Both the position numbers and the translations under genes were made by a program. Below are positions 54,509-64,000 of a stretch of 64,000 nucleotides of DNA, piece after piece. The notes beneath the pieces were generated by a model. It was not told where the DNA came from and ran no database searches. It saw only the letters and a list, made by a program, of their open reading frames with translations. The DNA comes from Procambarus clarkii (taxonomy: Eukaryota; Arthropoda; Malacostraca; Decapoda; Cambaridae). How positions within the stretch are numbered: position 1 is the first letter of the stretch; every line of letters begins with the position of its first letter. The stretch lies in contig NC_091188.1 of NCBI RefSeq assembly GCF_040958095.1, positions 42,481,036 through 42,545,035 of the forward strand, read 5' to 3'.

Positions 54509-56644
54509 TTAGAAGATTTCTAGACTGTGGTAGTCATTGAAGCAGTCGACAGCACATAATGGGATACCACACGTTTCACACCATGTTTGCACAAGCTTCC
54601 GTTTCTTGTCTCTACGTGTCGTTGTTTTACACACCAAGCAATCACGTTGGGCTATTGCACGCTTCACACCAGGTGGCAAATACTTAAGTTTGTGTGCTAG
54701 GAAGCCTTCAGTGTGAGCGAGGCGTGGAGTACCAGCATGCTGCAACAGTGGGTTTATGATGGGCCGCTGAATACCTGGGACATCTTTTGCAAACTTTCCT
54801 AATAACTGTATTGCAGCATCAAATACAAAGTCACGGAAAGTGGGCTTACGTCCAGTTCTCACAAGGTACATGTTGAAACAGTTCAGCATGCTCATGTCCA
54901 CAAGATGGAAGAACACTTTTTTCGTCCACCTACATGTCTTCCGCACACACTCTGCAGTGCCAATCATCATGTCTGATTTATCAATCAACCGCATGTTGAT
55001 ATTATAGTCTAAAACACAGTCTGGCTTATATAGTGGTGCGTTTGTTTTATGGCTCACTTTCCCACTGTTCACCATTGTTCCATCATGAATTGTTGTCAAC
55101 AAGTTCACCTCTCTTTTGTCTTTCCACCGAACTGACAGAATGTTATCACTTTTCCTTCTCTGACACTCACCAACTGCAATGTCGTTGTCAAACACAGGCA
55201 TTTCCCTTTGTTGTGGCTTTACTGTACCAACCAATCCGGTTCTATTTTCTAGCAAGAACCGAGCTAGCAAGGGACTTGTATAGTAATTATCTGTGTATAA
55301 AATGTGTCCCTTGTTCATCCACGGAGCCATGATGGTCTTCACTACACTCCCCGAGAATCCATGTTCGTCGTTACCGGGAATGTCTACATCACTAGCCGAG
55401 TACAGAATCATGTGTAACACGTATCCTGTCTCACAATCACAAAGAACAAAAAATTTCAGGCCAAATCGGTTTCGTTTTGAGGGAATGTACTGTTTGAATG
55501 GAACACGTCCCTTGAAAAGTATGAGAGATTCATCAACCACCAGCTTTTGTGCTGGTACGTAAAAATCTCTGAATTTTCCAATAACATCGTTCATGTAGTG
55601 CCTCACTCGCCACAGTCTATCATCAGGTGTTCGGTCCTGAACACTTCCAAAATGTAGACACCTGAGGAGTATCTGAAACCTGTCTCGTGACATATATTTC
55701 CCGAATAAAGGTGTTGGTATTGTCTTGTCCTTGCTCCAATAGTCATTTATTGCATGTTTGTGACAGTGCTTCATCAACAAACAGAGTGCCAAAAACACAT
55801 ACATTTCCGCCACTGTGGTATTTTTCCAACGCTGCAGTCGTGAAAATTCTGTGATTTCCCTCTCAATCAGGTAAGCAGCATGCAGGTTCGTTTGGTGTAC
55901 AATGTATTCCATGAGTGGTTCATCATAGAATGCTGTAAAATATTCCATCTCAGCCATGTCCTCACCTTGATTAGGGAAAAGGTTTGTAATCCCTACATCT
56001 TTATCGTCAAAGTGAGGAATATTAGGAATAAAATCGTCACCATCACTCCACTCAAGTACACCAGGCGTCCTGCGAGATGCAGAGGAAAGACGGCGAGGAA
56101 GCGATGCATACCGGCGACCAGGAGCTGAATACCGTCTGCGAGAAGCACGGCGGCTACGTGCACGTGAGGTGGGTGCACGTGAACACGAGGGTCTTGGTCC
56201 CTCATGTGGTGCCATGCGGTGGCGCTTGGCCGGGCGAGATGCTGCTGACGCGACAATTTCTCGCCCAGTTACACCACTGGTACCAGCCACAGGCTCAATA
56301 AAACTTTGATGTGAGTCACTAAACCCAGAAAAGGAGTCACCTCCCTCTGACTCGTCACCCTCAAACAGAAAATATCCACAGGAACTGTGAGGTCGTGGTA
56401 GAATTGGGGTAGAAAATGGGCGAGGAGGCATGGGAGAGCGTATAGGCCTCGCCATGGCATGGCGGTTATTCTCACTTTCACTGCTGCTGCTGCTATCACC
56501 CGACAACTGTGTATAATCCTCATCGTTGTCTGAATCGTCAAACACACTTTCTTCACCTTCAGAGAATAATTCGTGGGCTATTTGCTCTGGGGTGAGGGAC
56601 TGAGTGGTGCGTGCCCGTGAGGCGTTTGACCGTGCGCTCGCCAT
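54509..56644 (-). CDS. piggyBac transposase, 711 aa, apparently intact
   Basis: Transposase that cuts and pastes the element at TTAA. I choose the ATG at 56644 (context gtcaccATGG). An in-frame start 42 codons upstream exists but adds a low-information segment. Residues 1-60 are acidic and Ser-rich (FSEGEESVFDDSDNDEDY), 150-192 are Arg/Ser-rich, and the DDE_Tnp_1_7-type core spans about 225-615. The catalytic Asp candidates are D371 (VVDESLILFKGR), D452 (LYTDNYYTSP) and D555 (NINMRLIDKSD), matching the three Asp of the family. The C-terminus has a Cys-rich zinc-binding domain (C669, C672, C689, C692, C697, C701, H706), used by piggyBac proteins to bind terminal repeats. There are no stops or frame breaks, and the length is near that of other long family members. 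It could be active, or recently so. Confidence 0.92.
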   Translation of the reverse strand: MASARSNASRARTTQSLTPEQIAHELFSEGEESVFDDSDNDEDYTQLSGDSSSSSESENNRHAMARPIRSPMPPRPFSTPILPRPHSSCGYFLFEGDESEGGDSFSGFSDSHQSFIEPVAGTSGVTGREIVASAASRPAKRHRMAPHEGPRPSCSRAPTSRARSRRASRRRYSAPGRRYASLPRRLSSASRRTPGVLEWSDGDDFIPNIPHFDDKDVGITNLFPNQGEDMAEMEYFTAFYDEPLMEYIVHQTNLHAAYLIEREITEFSRLQRWKNTTVAEMYVFLALCLLMKHCHKHAINDYWSKDKTIPTPLFGKYMSRDRFQILLRCLHFGSVQDRTPDDRLWRVRHYMNDVIGKFRDFYVPAQKLVVDESLILFKGRVPFKQYIPSKRNRFGLKFFVLCDCETGYVLHMILYSASDVDIPGNDEHGFSGSVVKTIMAPWMNKGHILYTDNYYTSPLLARFLLENRTGLVGTVKPQQREMPVFDNDIAVGECQRRKSDNILSVRWKDKREVNLLTTIHDGTMVNSGKVSHKTNAPLYKPDCVLDYNINMRLIDKSDMMIGTAECVRKTCRWTKKVFFHLVDMSMLNCFNMYLVRTGRKPTFRDFVFDAAIQLLGKFAKDVPGIQRPIINPLLQHAGTPRLAHTEGFLAHKLKYLPPGVKRAIAQRDCLVCKTTTRRDKKRKLVQTWCETCGIPLCAVDCFNDYHSLEIF

Positions 56645-56847
56645 GGTGACTCTCGCTAAACTGAGGCCTCCCATGCCATCGAATCGTGAGCTGGATTTTT
56701 TTTCAAAATGGCCGCTGTTTACTAGAGCCCCTGGGCAGCGTATGGGACCCCCAGCTACACCGCGGGCCATTCAAATCGTGCGCGGTACCCATACACTTCA
56801 TATGAAGTGAAGCGCAGTTGACTGGTAAAACGATTTACACTTCATAT

Positions 56848-56869
56848 GAAGTGATGCGCACTTTAAGGG
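56848..56869. repeat. piggyBac right terminal repeat
   Basis: On the minus strand it reads CCCTTAAAGTGCGCATCACT, directly followed outward by TTAA at 56870-56873. Confidence 0.85.
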
Positions 56870-56873
56870 TTAA

Positions 56874-58200
56874 TGGCTCACTGAAAACAGAGTCGTACTG
56901 CTTCCTCAGTAGCTCGCTCATTTCTTTGTTGTCATCGGTGAAAGTTCCATCTCCCTTTCGCAGGGGCCCGATACTAGATGTGGTTTTTGATCTTGATTTT
57001 GCATAGCAGAAAAAATATTTCGGATTTCTCTCTATTTCACTGATGGCCTTTTCCTCTCTTTGCCTCTCCTGGGTTTTGTATGATTCTTGTAGCTTGAGTT
57101 CAATTGTTTCTATTTCTCTACCCAACCCTCTTCGCCGTTCTTGAGATAGGGTGCGACTCAAGTTGTTCCGCGATTCGTTTTCTTCTCCTATATAGGGAAC
57201 GATGTTCCCGTTCCAATCTGCATCTCTTTCTCTTTTTTCTTAGAGGTATGCGGTTTGAACATATTTCTAGTGCTACTGAGCTTATTTTTTCAAGGCACTG
57301 GTTCAGGTTTGCATTTTCTAGCTGTTCTTCCCAGTTTATTTCTGTGAAGTCCTGGTTTATTTGCTCCCAGTTTATCTGTTTATTATTGAAGTTGAATTTG
57401 CTGAAATCTCCTCCACCGGGAATCTGGACTGGTTTTGAAGGTCCATTCCCCATGGTTGTCAGAACTTCAATTAAGTTGTGATCTGAGTAACAGGTATTTG
57501 TAAACATTATGTTCCCGATCAATTCATCATTATTAGTGAAAATGAGGTCCAGCGTGTTCTCCTTCCTAGTTGGTTCTACTATTTGCTGGTTTAAGGCAAA
57601 CCTATCGCACATCCGTAGCAGGTCATTTGCATGTGCCTGTTCATTTAGGCTACTTCCTGGTATTCTTTCTGATATTACTGTATTAGCCAGGTGCTTCCAT
57701 TTCAGGTGCCGTAGGTTGAAGTTCCCAAGCAGGATGATGTTCTGAGCTGGATTTGTGAGGTTTTCCAAGCAGTGTTCTATTTTCATTAGTTGGTCTTTAA
57801 ACTGCTGAGGGTTTGCCTCCAGTGACTTATATACAAGGACAATAACTACATTTAGAATCTCTATTTTGATTATCAGCACTTCCACCATATCATTTGAGGT
57901 GTTTAGCAGCTCAGTACAGATGAGTGTGTCTTTGATGTAGAGGCTGACCCCACCCTGAAGCCGGTGTTTCCTATCACATCTGAAAAGATTGTACTCTGAG
58001 ATCCATATTTCACCATCATGGTAGTCCTTTGTGTGGGTTTCTGTTAGGGCTGCAAACACTGCATTTGCCTCATGAAGGAGACCATCAATAAAGTGAACTT
58101 TGTTGGATTTGCATGTTTTTATACCCTGGATGTTGGCAAATATAAATGATGTTATCGTGTTAGTGGAAGTGCTGGATGCCTTACTTGGTGTTAATATCTG
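56874..58200 (-). pseudogene. LINE-A ORF2, endonuclease and linker
   Basis: N-terminal half of LINE-A ORF2. The endonuclease reads ITSFIFANIQGIKTCKSNKV, FAALTETHTKDYHDGEIWIS, ILLGNFNLRHLKWKHLANTV and YSDHNLIEVL, which carry the conserved Asn, Glu, Asn/Asp and His positions. The usual GDFN motif reads GNFN here, as in some related LINEs. A single frameshift near 57130-57160 separates it from the linker (ERNPKYFFCYAKSRSKTTSS, then MSELLRKQYDSVFSEPL), which ends at the piggyBac insertion at 56873. Confidence 0.85.
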
Positions 58201-59828
58201 AGGCTCTGGTAAGGAGGCACGAGGATAGACTGCAGTCTGGCTGGACCGAATAACCCTGCAGACAACTTGGGAGACCTAACCCATGGAACAGGGAAGAAGG
58301 AAAACCGGGTCAACCCAAAGTGCATCCCTGGCCACCGAGGCCGTGGTGCGTGGGTAACAGCAGAGAGCCACAATCGGACACAACCCATAATGCACCCCGG
58401 CCTGACCAACCAAGCATCAATAACCCAAGGACCCCCTGCAGAAAGCAGCAGTCTCATTCTTTGCCAGAAAAGGAGAAAGAAGGCTACAAACGAACAAATC
58501 TATCACCAGGACCAAAGGAGCAGAACCCCCTCCCCCGTGCCGGAGGAGAATATGAAGCTCCCCAATCCAACCCCAAGAGGCCAATGCCAACAGGAAAAGA
58601 GCCTTGGAAAAACAATCCTGAACCGAGGGGGCCACCATAAACCGAGGAGAAGAGAGAATGGTGAGCACCCAGTCCAACGACCAGGACAGCTCAGGCGGTG
58701 CATGAGCAGGCCGGAGGTGAAACAACACACGAAACAACTTGCGGAACAATGCAGAAGTAACATCAATGCCGATTACAAGCTGCAGTGGCTCCGTCAGCAC
58801 TGCACGATACGAGCGACAGTATTCGTCATAAGACGATGGCCCTTGAACAGCCACGAATGGAAGGACGACAAGACAACCCTATCAGAGATGGAGGTAAACT
58901 TACGAAGGGATAAGAAATAACGGAAGAACCACCAGGAAACTTCATACTGCTGCCCAGATGAAGCACGCAAGTGGGACACTATCAACGAAGCCACCTGCTC
59001 ACCATGCAAGTGATGATAGACTCGAGTCAAAGATCAGATGTGAAGACTCAATGAGAACATCAAACCAGCCACATAATAGACCGGACCGATCTGCTGAAAG
59101 AGGTGGAGCCACGGGAAGACCCTCGGGTTTGGACACCGAGCAAGCAGCGCCTGAAACCAAGGGGGCCGGCCACCAAGGAGCCAAGACGACTACTCTCCCT
59201 TGGTAAGTCTCCAAGCAAGCTAGGACCTTGAGCAACAGTTGAACTGGGGGGAAGAGGTACAGGTAACCCCACCTCGACCAGTCCTGCCACAAGGCATCGA
59301 CCCCGATGGACTCGCAGTCGGGGAAGGGTGCCACATACAATGGGAGACGCCTTGACCACACCGATGTGAAGAGGTTCACCTCCGGGAGCCCATATGTCCG
59401 GCAGAGCCAAATCGGCATCGACCGTCCATTCTATGGACAGGGGAATGAACCGAGACAGGCCGTCTGCCAGGACGTTGGACACCTGAACGTGAATGGCCAG
59501 AAGAACCAAATCCCGAGAACTCAACAAACGAGTCATACGAAGAGACCAGCCCCAAAGAGCCACGGACCGCATTGAACTCCCCCTTGGTTCAGGCAATGAA
59601 CCACCGGGAAGTAGTCCGAATGGAGCCGGATTGTACGATCCACAAGTGACTCAAACCCTCCAAAGCGACATCCACACCGCCGCAAGCTTCCGCACCACAA
59701 GAATAGACCCCACCGCCCCTGGCTGGCCTGGTGAGCACTGGTTACAAAGCCCCAGCCAAGAGACTACGCGCCCATGAACACATCAAGCAAGGGCTCGGGT
59801 AAACGCCAAAGCACTGGACGCCAAAAAA

Positions 59829-62800
59829 CCAGCGTTGAATGTAATGAAACGCCATTTTCTGGGTGAGCCCCGGAGGCTCCCTGGAGCTTATTGGGCTAAT
59901 GTATGTTATGTTAGACCGGGACATTAGCTATGGAGTTCAGACCTACCAGGGACCAGCGCCAGAACCTGGCCCCTTCAGAGAGGTTTCAGGGAGCAATGGC
60001 CCTGGAAAACCCCATATGGTTGGGGGTTTTCCTTATCTGCCATCGACCGGGGTTAGGCACCCAGAAAGGTAGGCGTAACAAAACAAACCCCACATGGTAA
60101 GAAACTACAACAAAAACTGAACAGAGAGGTAGAAAACTCCCTACAATCCCAAGGAAAACAATCAAACAATCAATTTACTGCCGCGCCGGTCGTCCGCGCA
60201 GCCCTCCCCTCCCCAGGTGGGGGAGTGGGGGGGCCCGGACCTCACCACGCCGGCTGCCGTCAGTTCGGAAACTAGGCTTCAACCAACACGAAAAATCCCG
60301 CCGACCGGATGGGAGGGAGGGTAGCCAGGGAGCCTCCGGGGCTCACCCAGAAAATGGCGTTTCATTACAGTCAACGCTGGTTTTCTGTGGGGAGCCCCTA
60401 CGGCTCCCTGGAGCTACATACCCAAAGAGAAGGAAAAGAGGGGACTTACCCGGGAGGCAGCGGCCACAAACTCCTCAACGCGAAGTCGAGACAACTGGCT
60501 GCAACCTGCGACCCAAAGCAACACAAGAACGACGAGGAGCAGGGACGTTCACCAAGTAACGGGCGGCCAGGACCCTCATGACCCTGTTCGACTTCCAAAA
60601 TCCACGCGCCCGAATATGTGCCCAAGACATATTACCAAACACGGCAGCCAAAGCCGCAAACTTCCTAACCTCATGGGCGCGAGGATAGACCGCAGGCTGG
60701 CTAGACTTAATAACCCTGCGGACAACCTGGAAGACCCGAGCCCTGGAACAGGGAACGAGGGAAACCCGATCAACCCAAAGCGCATCCCCAGCCACCCCGG
60801 CTGAAGCGCGCAGGTAACGGCGAAGTGCTGCAACAGGACACAACACATGATGCACCCCCGGCTGAACCAACCAAGCATCAATGACCCACGGACCCCTCCG
60901 GAAAGCAGCAGTCTCGTTCTTCGCCAGAAAAGATGGAGAAGGCTGCAAACAGACAAACCTACCCTCAGGACCAAAAGAGCAGAAACCCCTGCGCCGGAGG
61001 AGAGCATGAAGCTCCCTTACCCGGCCCCCAGAGGCCAATGCCAACAAAAACAAAGCCTTGGAAAAACAATCAGGAACCGAAGGGGCCACCACAAACCGAG
61101 GAGAGGAAAGATAGGAGAGAACCCTGTCCAAGGACCAGGACGGCTCAGGAGGCGCATGAGCAGGCCGGAGGTGAAACATAGCATGGGAAAGCTTACAAAA
61201 CGGGGCGGATGTGACGTCCACCCCGAAAGCTAGCTTGAGCGGCTCCGCCAGCGTCGCACGATACGAGGCGACAGTATTAGGCATCAAATGACGGTCCTGA
61301 AAAAGCCAAGTAAGAAAGGACAAAACAACCCGATCCGAAAGAAAAGACAACCTACGAAGAGCCAGAAAATGGCGAAAAGAACCCCAGGAAACTTCATACT
61401 GTCGCTTAGACGAAGCTCTCAGGTGGGACACCATCAAAGAAGCCGCCTGATCACCATAGAAATGGTGATACACCCGCGTCAAAAAGACCAGACGCGAAGA
61501 GCAGAGGAGAAGGTCGAACCAGCCCCGTACCGGATCGGCCTAACCTGCTGAAAGAGGCGGAGCCGCGGGAAACGTCCCGGGTTCGGGCACCGAGCCAAAA
61601 GCACCGGAAACCAAGGCTGGGCTGGCCACCAAGGGGGCCACGAGGACTACTCTCCCCGGGAATGTCTCTAACCAAACCAGAACCCGAAGCAACAGCTGGA
61701 CCGGAGGAAAGAGGTACAGGTAACCCCACCTCGACCAGTCCTGCCGAAAGGCATCCACTGCGAACGCCTCGCAGTCGGGGAAGGGCGTCACATATATAGG
61801 GAGATGCCGGGACCACGCCGACGCGAAGAGGTCCACATCTGGGAGACCGTACGTCTGGCAGATCCAACGAAACGAGTCGTCGTCGACCGTCCACTCCGTG
61901 GACAGGGGAAGGAAGCGAGACAGACCGTCCGCCAGAACGTTGGACACTCCCCGGACATGAACCGCACGGAGAGCCAAACCCCGAGAATCCAGCAGACGAA
62001 CCACTCGAAGGGACCAACCTCAAAGAGCCAAGGAGCGAAGAGAACCCCCGCGGTTCAGGCAATGATCCACTGGAGAACAGTCTGAATGGAGGCGAATGGT
62101 CGATCCCCAAGCGACCCGAATCCTCCGAAGCGCGAACCAGACAGCTGCGAACTCCCGAACCGTGCTGTGAGCCCGATGGAAGGAAGGACCCCACCATCCC
62201 TGGCCTGCGTGGTGAGCACTGGTCACAAAGCCCCAGCCGAGAGACGACGCGTCCGTGAACACATCGAGCGAGGGCTCGGGAAGGCGCCAAGGCACTGAAC
62301 CCCGAAAAGCCCGAAGAGGAAGTCGGTGACGCAGCAACCGACATAAGACCCCCGGAGGGTGAACCCAACGATCGCGAGAGAGGCGGAAAGGACGTCCCCG
62401 AAGGAACGAAAACAGACGCCGAAGCCAAACCCGACCCGGCGGGTAGACTAGCACGGTGAATTTCAGACTCCCGCACAACCGCTCGAGCAACCGCCGAGTG
62501 ACCCGGGACCCCCTCAGAAACAGCAAACGGCGGTCCCGCAGCCGCCGCAACGCCGCTGGAGGGAGAGACAAGGAAGCGGTCCGAGAATCCCAAACAAGAC
62601 CCAGCCAGGTCCGAACCTGGGACGGAACCGGATGGGACTTCCTCCAGTTCACCAGGAACCCGAACCTGGCGAGCTGGAAAAGAACCATATCCCTGGCGAG
62701 CAGACAAGCTGACCGACTGGGAGCCCACACCAGCCAGTCGTCGAGGTAAGCCAAAACCCGAATCCCTAGAAGACAGCAGACGGGTCACCACAACCCGGGT

Positions 62801-64000
62801 CAGACATGTAAAAACGCGAGGTGCCAGATTCAAGCCAAAAGGTAGGCATCGAAAACGGTAAGCGTGACGCCCCACCACGAAACCTAACCAGTCCCTGAAC
62901 CCCGGATGAATAGGAACGTGCCAATAGGCGTCCTTGAGGTCCAGGGACACCATCCAGGCTCCCGGCTCCAACAGAAGCCGGACCTGAGACAGAGTAGTCA
63001 TCCGAAAGGAGGGGCAAGGAATCCAGGGGTTCAGACGGGACAAGTCCAGAATGAACCTCAGATCCGCACAGTCCCGTTTTGGCACTGGAAACAGGCGGAA
63101 AACCCACCTGAGGGACGTAGTTGTTTCGACCACGCCCAAGCGCACCCACTCCAAGATGACTTGACGAAGCGCAGGAGAAGAAACCTGCCCTGTTAGCCCC
63201 GAACCCCCCAAAGGAGGACGAGTCGCCCAATGCCACCGCAGGCTGGATTACACGACCAAAAAGGCCCACAAATCGTGGGACCAAGCGTGGGTAAACAGAG
63301 CGAGCCTCCCTCGAGCGAGCGAGCCTTTGCCCCGTCAACGGGGCAAACCGCGAAAGGGCCGACGCCCCTTACGAGAACCCAACCATCGAACAGGGCGATC
63401 ACTGCGTCGACCAGACGACGCTGGTCCCGAAGGGAACAACGGCTCAGAAACTGGCACCAATGGCCCACCTCGACCAGCAGAACCCGAAACCCTGGCACGA
63501 CCCCTCTGAAACTGCCGAGAACGACCGCTCCGGAGAATCAACAAGTCCGCCATAGGACGACAACTAGACGAAGCCGCATGCAGAAACTGGGACACTGCAG
63601 ACTCTGCAAACAGTAACGGACAAAAGGGAGACGAAAACCTAAGAGCCAGGGCCCAAGCGGATTCCAAAGAGAGGGCGAGCACAGCCTGACGGCATGCGAG
63701 GCGAGAAGCAAAAAACAGAGACACCGCTTCCTTCAGGATGGGCTGCAAAGAGCGTCAACAGTGCAGCCGACGCCCTAGCTGCCGAAGACAGCGCCCCGGA
63801 CGAAGGCCCTTCACTCAACGCTCCCACATCCTCCTCAAGCCAAGCAGAAGAGAGCTCGAGAAGGGAAAAGAAACGCAAGACTGAAGCCAAATGCCCACGG
63901 GAGCGCAACTCCTCCGCAACCAATGAAGCCGAAAGCTGAGGAACCTGCACGTGAAGCTGGAAAAGGCCAACATCCAGAGAAAGCACAGGAGCGAATAAGC
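59829..64000 (-). mobile_element. DIRS-like retroelement copy 3 (fossil), cut by window edge
   Basis: Left arm 59829-60300 and internal complementary region about 60325-60420 (complementary to the arm tip). Coding parts on the minus strand: tyrosine recombinase (61482-60475, with GGRVRELH, HEVRKFAAL and a Tyr-containing end), RNase H (62754-61540, with FTDASSLGWG), reverse transcriptase (63211-62700, with VPKRDCADLRFILDLSRLN, MVSLDLKDAYWHVPIHP, LPFGLNLAPRVFT and the YLDD box) and a gag-like region from about 63193 to beyond the window. The set RT + RNase H + tyrosine recombinase, with inverted arms and an internal complementary region, defines the DIRS group. It is the best preserved copy here. 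It is broken in a few places, and its right arm lies outside. It is inserted in DIRS copy 4. Confidence 0.88.

Larger units (their letters stand above)
53950..56869 (-). mobile_element. piggyBac-type DNA transposon, complete ends
   Basis: A 2,920-bp element lying exactly between two TTAA copies (53946-53949 and 56870-56873) inside the LINE-A linker. Removing it and one TTAA restores the LINE-A reading SVFSEPLNALKIDNPN. Both ends start CCCTTAA reading inward, as expected of piggyBac terminal repeats. Beyond those 7 bp the similarity is partial (CATGCTCGG versus AGTGCGCAT). An additional subterminal palindrome, acttcatatgaagt, occurs twice near the right end (about 56797-56810 and 56839-56852). 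The element carries one transposase gene and about 560 bp of AT-rich non-coding DNA at its left end. Confidence 0.93.
49365..58212 (-). mobile_element. LINE-A, split by LINE-B and piggyBac
   Basis: Non-LTR retrotransposon of about 3.1 kb once the two insertions are discounted. In element order: endonuclease (58200-57118), linker (57161-56874), piggyBac inserted at TTAA, RT start (53945-53700), LINE-B inserted, RT remainder and C-terminus (50860-49391), and a 3' tail with gaggcctggtcgacgaccgg and ggtaaggtaaggt-type short repeats. EN-RT with no RNase H. The 5' end, near 58212, is probably truncated. It is inserted in DIRS copy 4. Confidence 0.85.
48487..59828 (-). mobile_element. DIRS-like retroelement copy 4 (fossil), host of the nest
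   Basis: Left terminal arm 48487-48965, internal complementary region about 49000-49110 and the end of the recombinase region to 49364. Then LINE-A is inserted (49365-58212). The DIRS interior resumes at 58213 (recombinase region, about 58213-59040) and continues through RNase H-region traces (about 59060-59780), until DIRS copy 3 begins at 59829. Alignment with copy 3 shows that the sequence before 49364 and after 58213 is contiguous in that copy. The right arm is not in the window. It is older than everything inserted in it and is broken in several places. Confidence 0.8.

Noticed and set aside
54278-54523. Short plus-strand Cys/Tyr/Phe-rich frame
   Set aside because: Lies in the AT-rich non-coding left end of the piggyBac element, with low-complexity acac runs and no homology that I recognise.
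63327-63939. Plus-strand frames rich in Arg and Ser near the right edge
   Set aside because: Antisense shadows of the gag-like region of DIRS-like copy 3.

Overview
This is a eukaryotic window. It has no operons or Shine-Dalgarno layout; instead it has an intron-split gene, long AT-rich non-coding stretches, many microsatellites and a dense load of LINEs, DIRS-like retroelements, pogo/Tigger and piggyBac DNA transposons, tRNA-derived SINEs and foldback repeats. The mix (LINE tails of the cacctaattgtgcttgc type, SINEs ending near ggcctggtcgacgaccggg, the accagaccacacactaga foldback, DIRS elements with inverted ends) resembles what I know of decapod crustaceans such as crayfish or lobster. That assignment is inference, not a database result.

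Layout. 1-5133 is tandem repeats: a 42-bp minisatellite, (AT)n, a G-rich 34-39-bp minisatellite of about 3 kb, and (GT)n. One decayed retroelement end and a SINE sit between them. 5134-11390 is a decayed LINE with RNase H (family C, minus strand). 11391-22454 is mostly unrecognised AT-rich DNA carrying a solo DIRS arm, foldback repeats, an internally deleted Tigger element and a truncated family-B LINE. 22455-48343 holds the only host gene I can support. It lies on the minus strand with four exons visible (48130-48343, 47596-47678, 43542-43712, 22455-22841) and encodes a membrane protein with a C-terminal proline-rich tail bearing PPxY motifs. Its last intron is about 20.7 kb and holds LINE-D, a second LINE-C, two DIRS copies and a 0.94-kb composite with tRNA-like inverted arms. 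48487-64000 is a nest: one DIRS copy is interrupted by LINE-A, which is itself interrupted by LINE-B and by a piggyBac transposon, and the same DIRS copy is interrupted again by a further DIRS element running off the window.

How the parts relate. The host gene is the only non-mobile coding unit. The piggyBac transposase (711 residues, all three catalytic Asp present, TTAA on both sides) is the one mobile gene that looks intact. All LINE copies are 5'-truncated or frameshifted. LINE-A and LINE-F share a 3' tail, and LINE-B shares its tail with a fragment joined to another LINE, which suggests tail sharing for reverse-transcriptase recognition. No prokaryotic-type system, CRISPR array or gene cluster is present. 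The strongest unusual items are the nest, the in-frame LINE-A/LINE-B junction, the GC-AG intron, the tRNA-armed composite with a 13-bp duplication, and foldback repeats carrying strings that resemble hammerhead-ribozyme cores.
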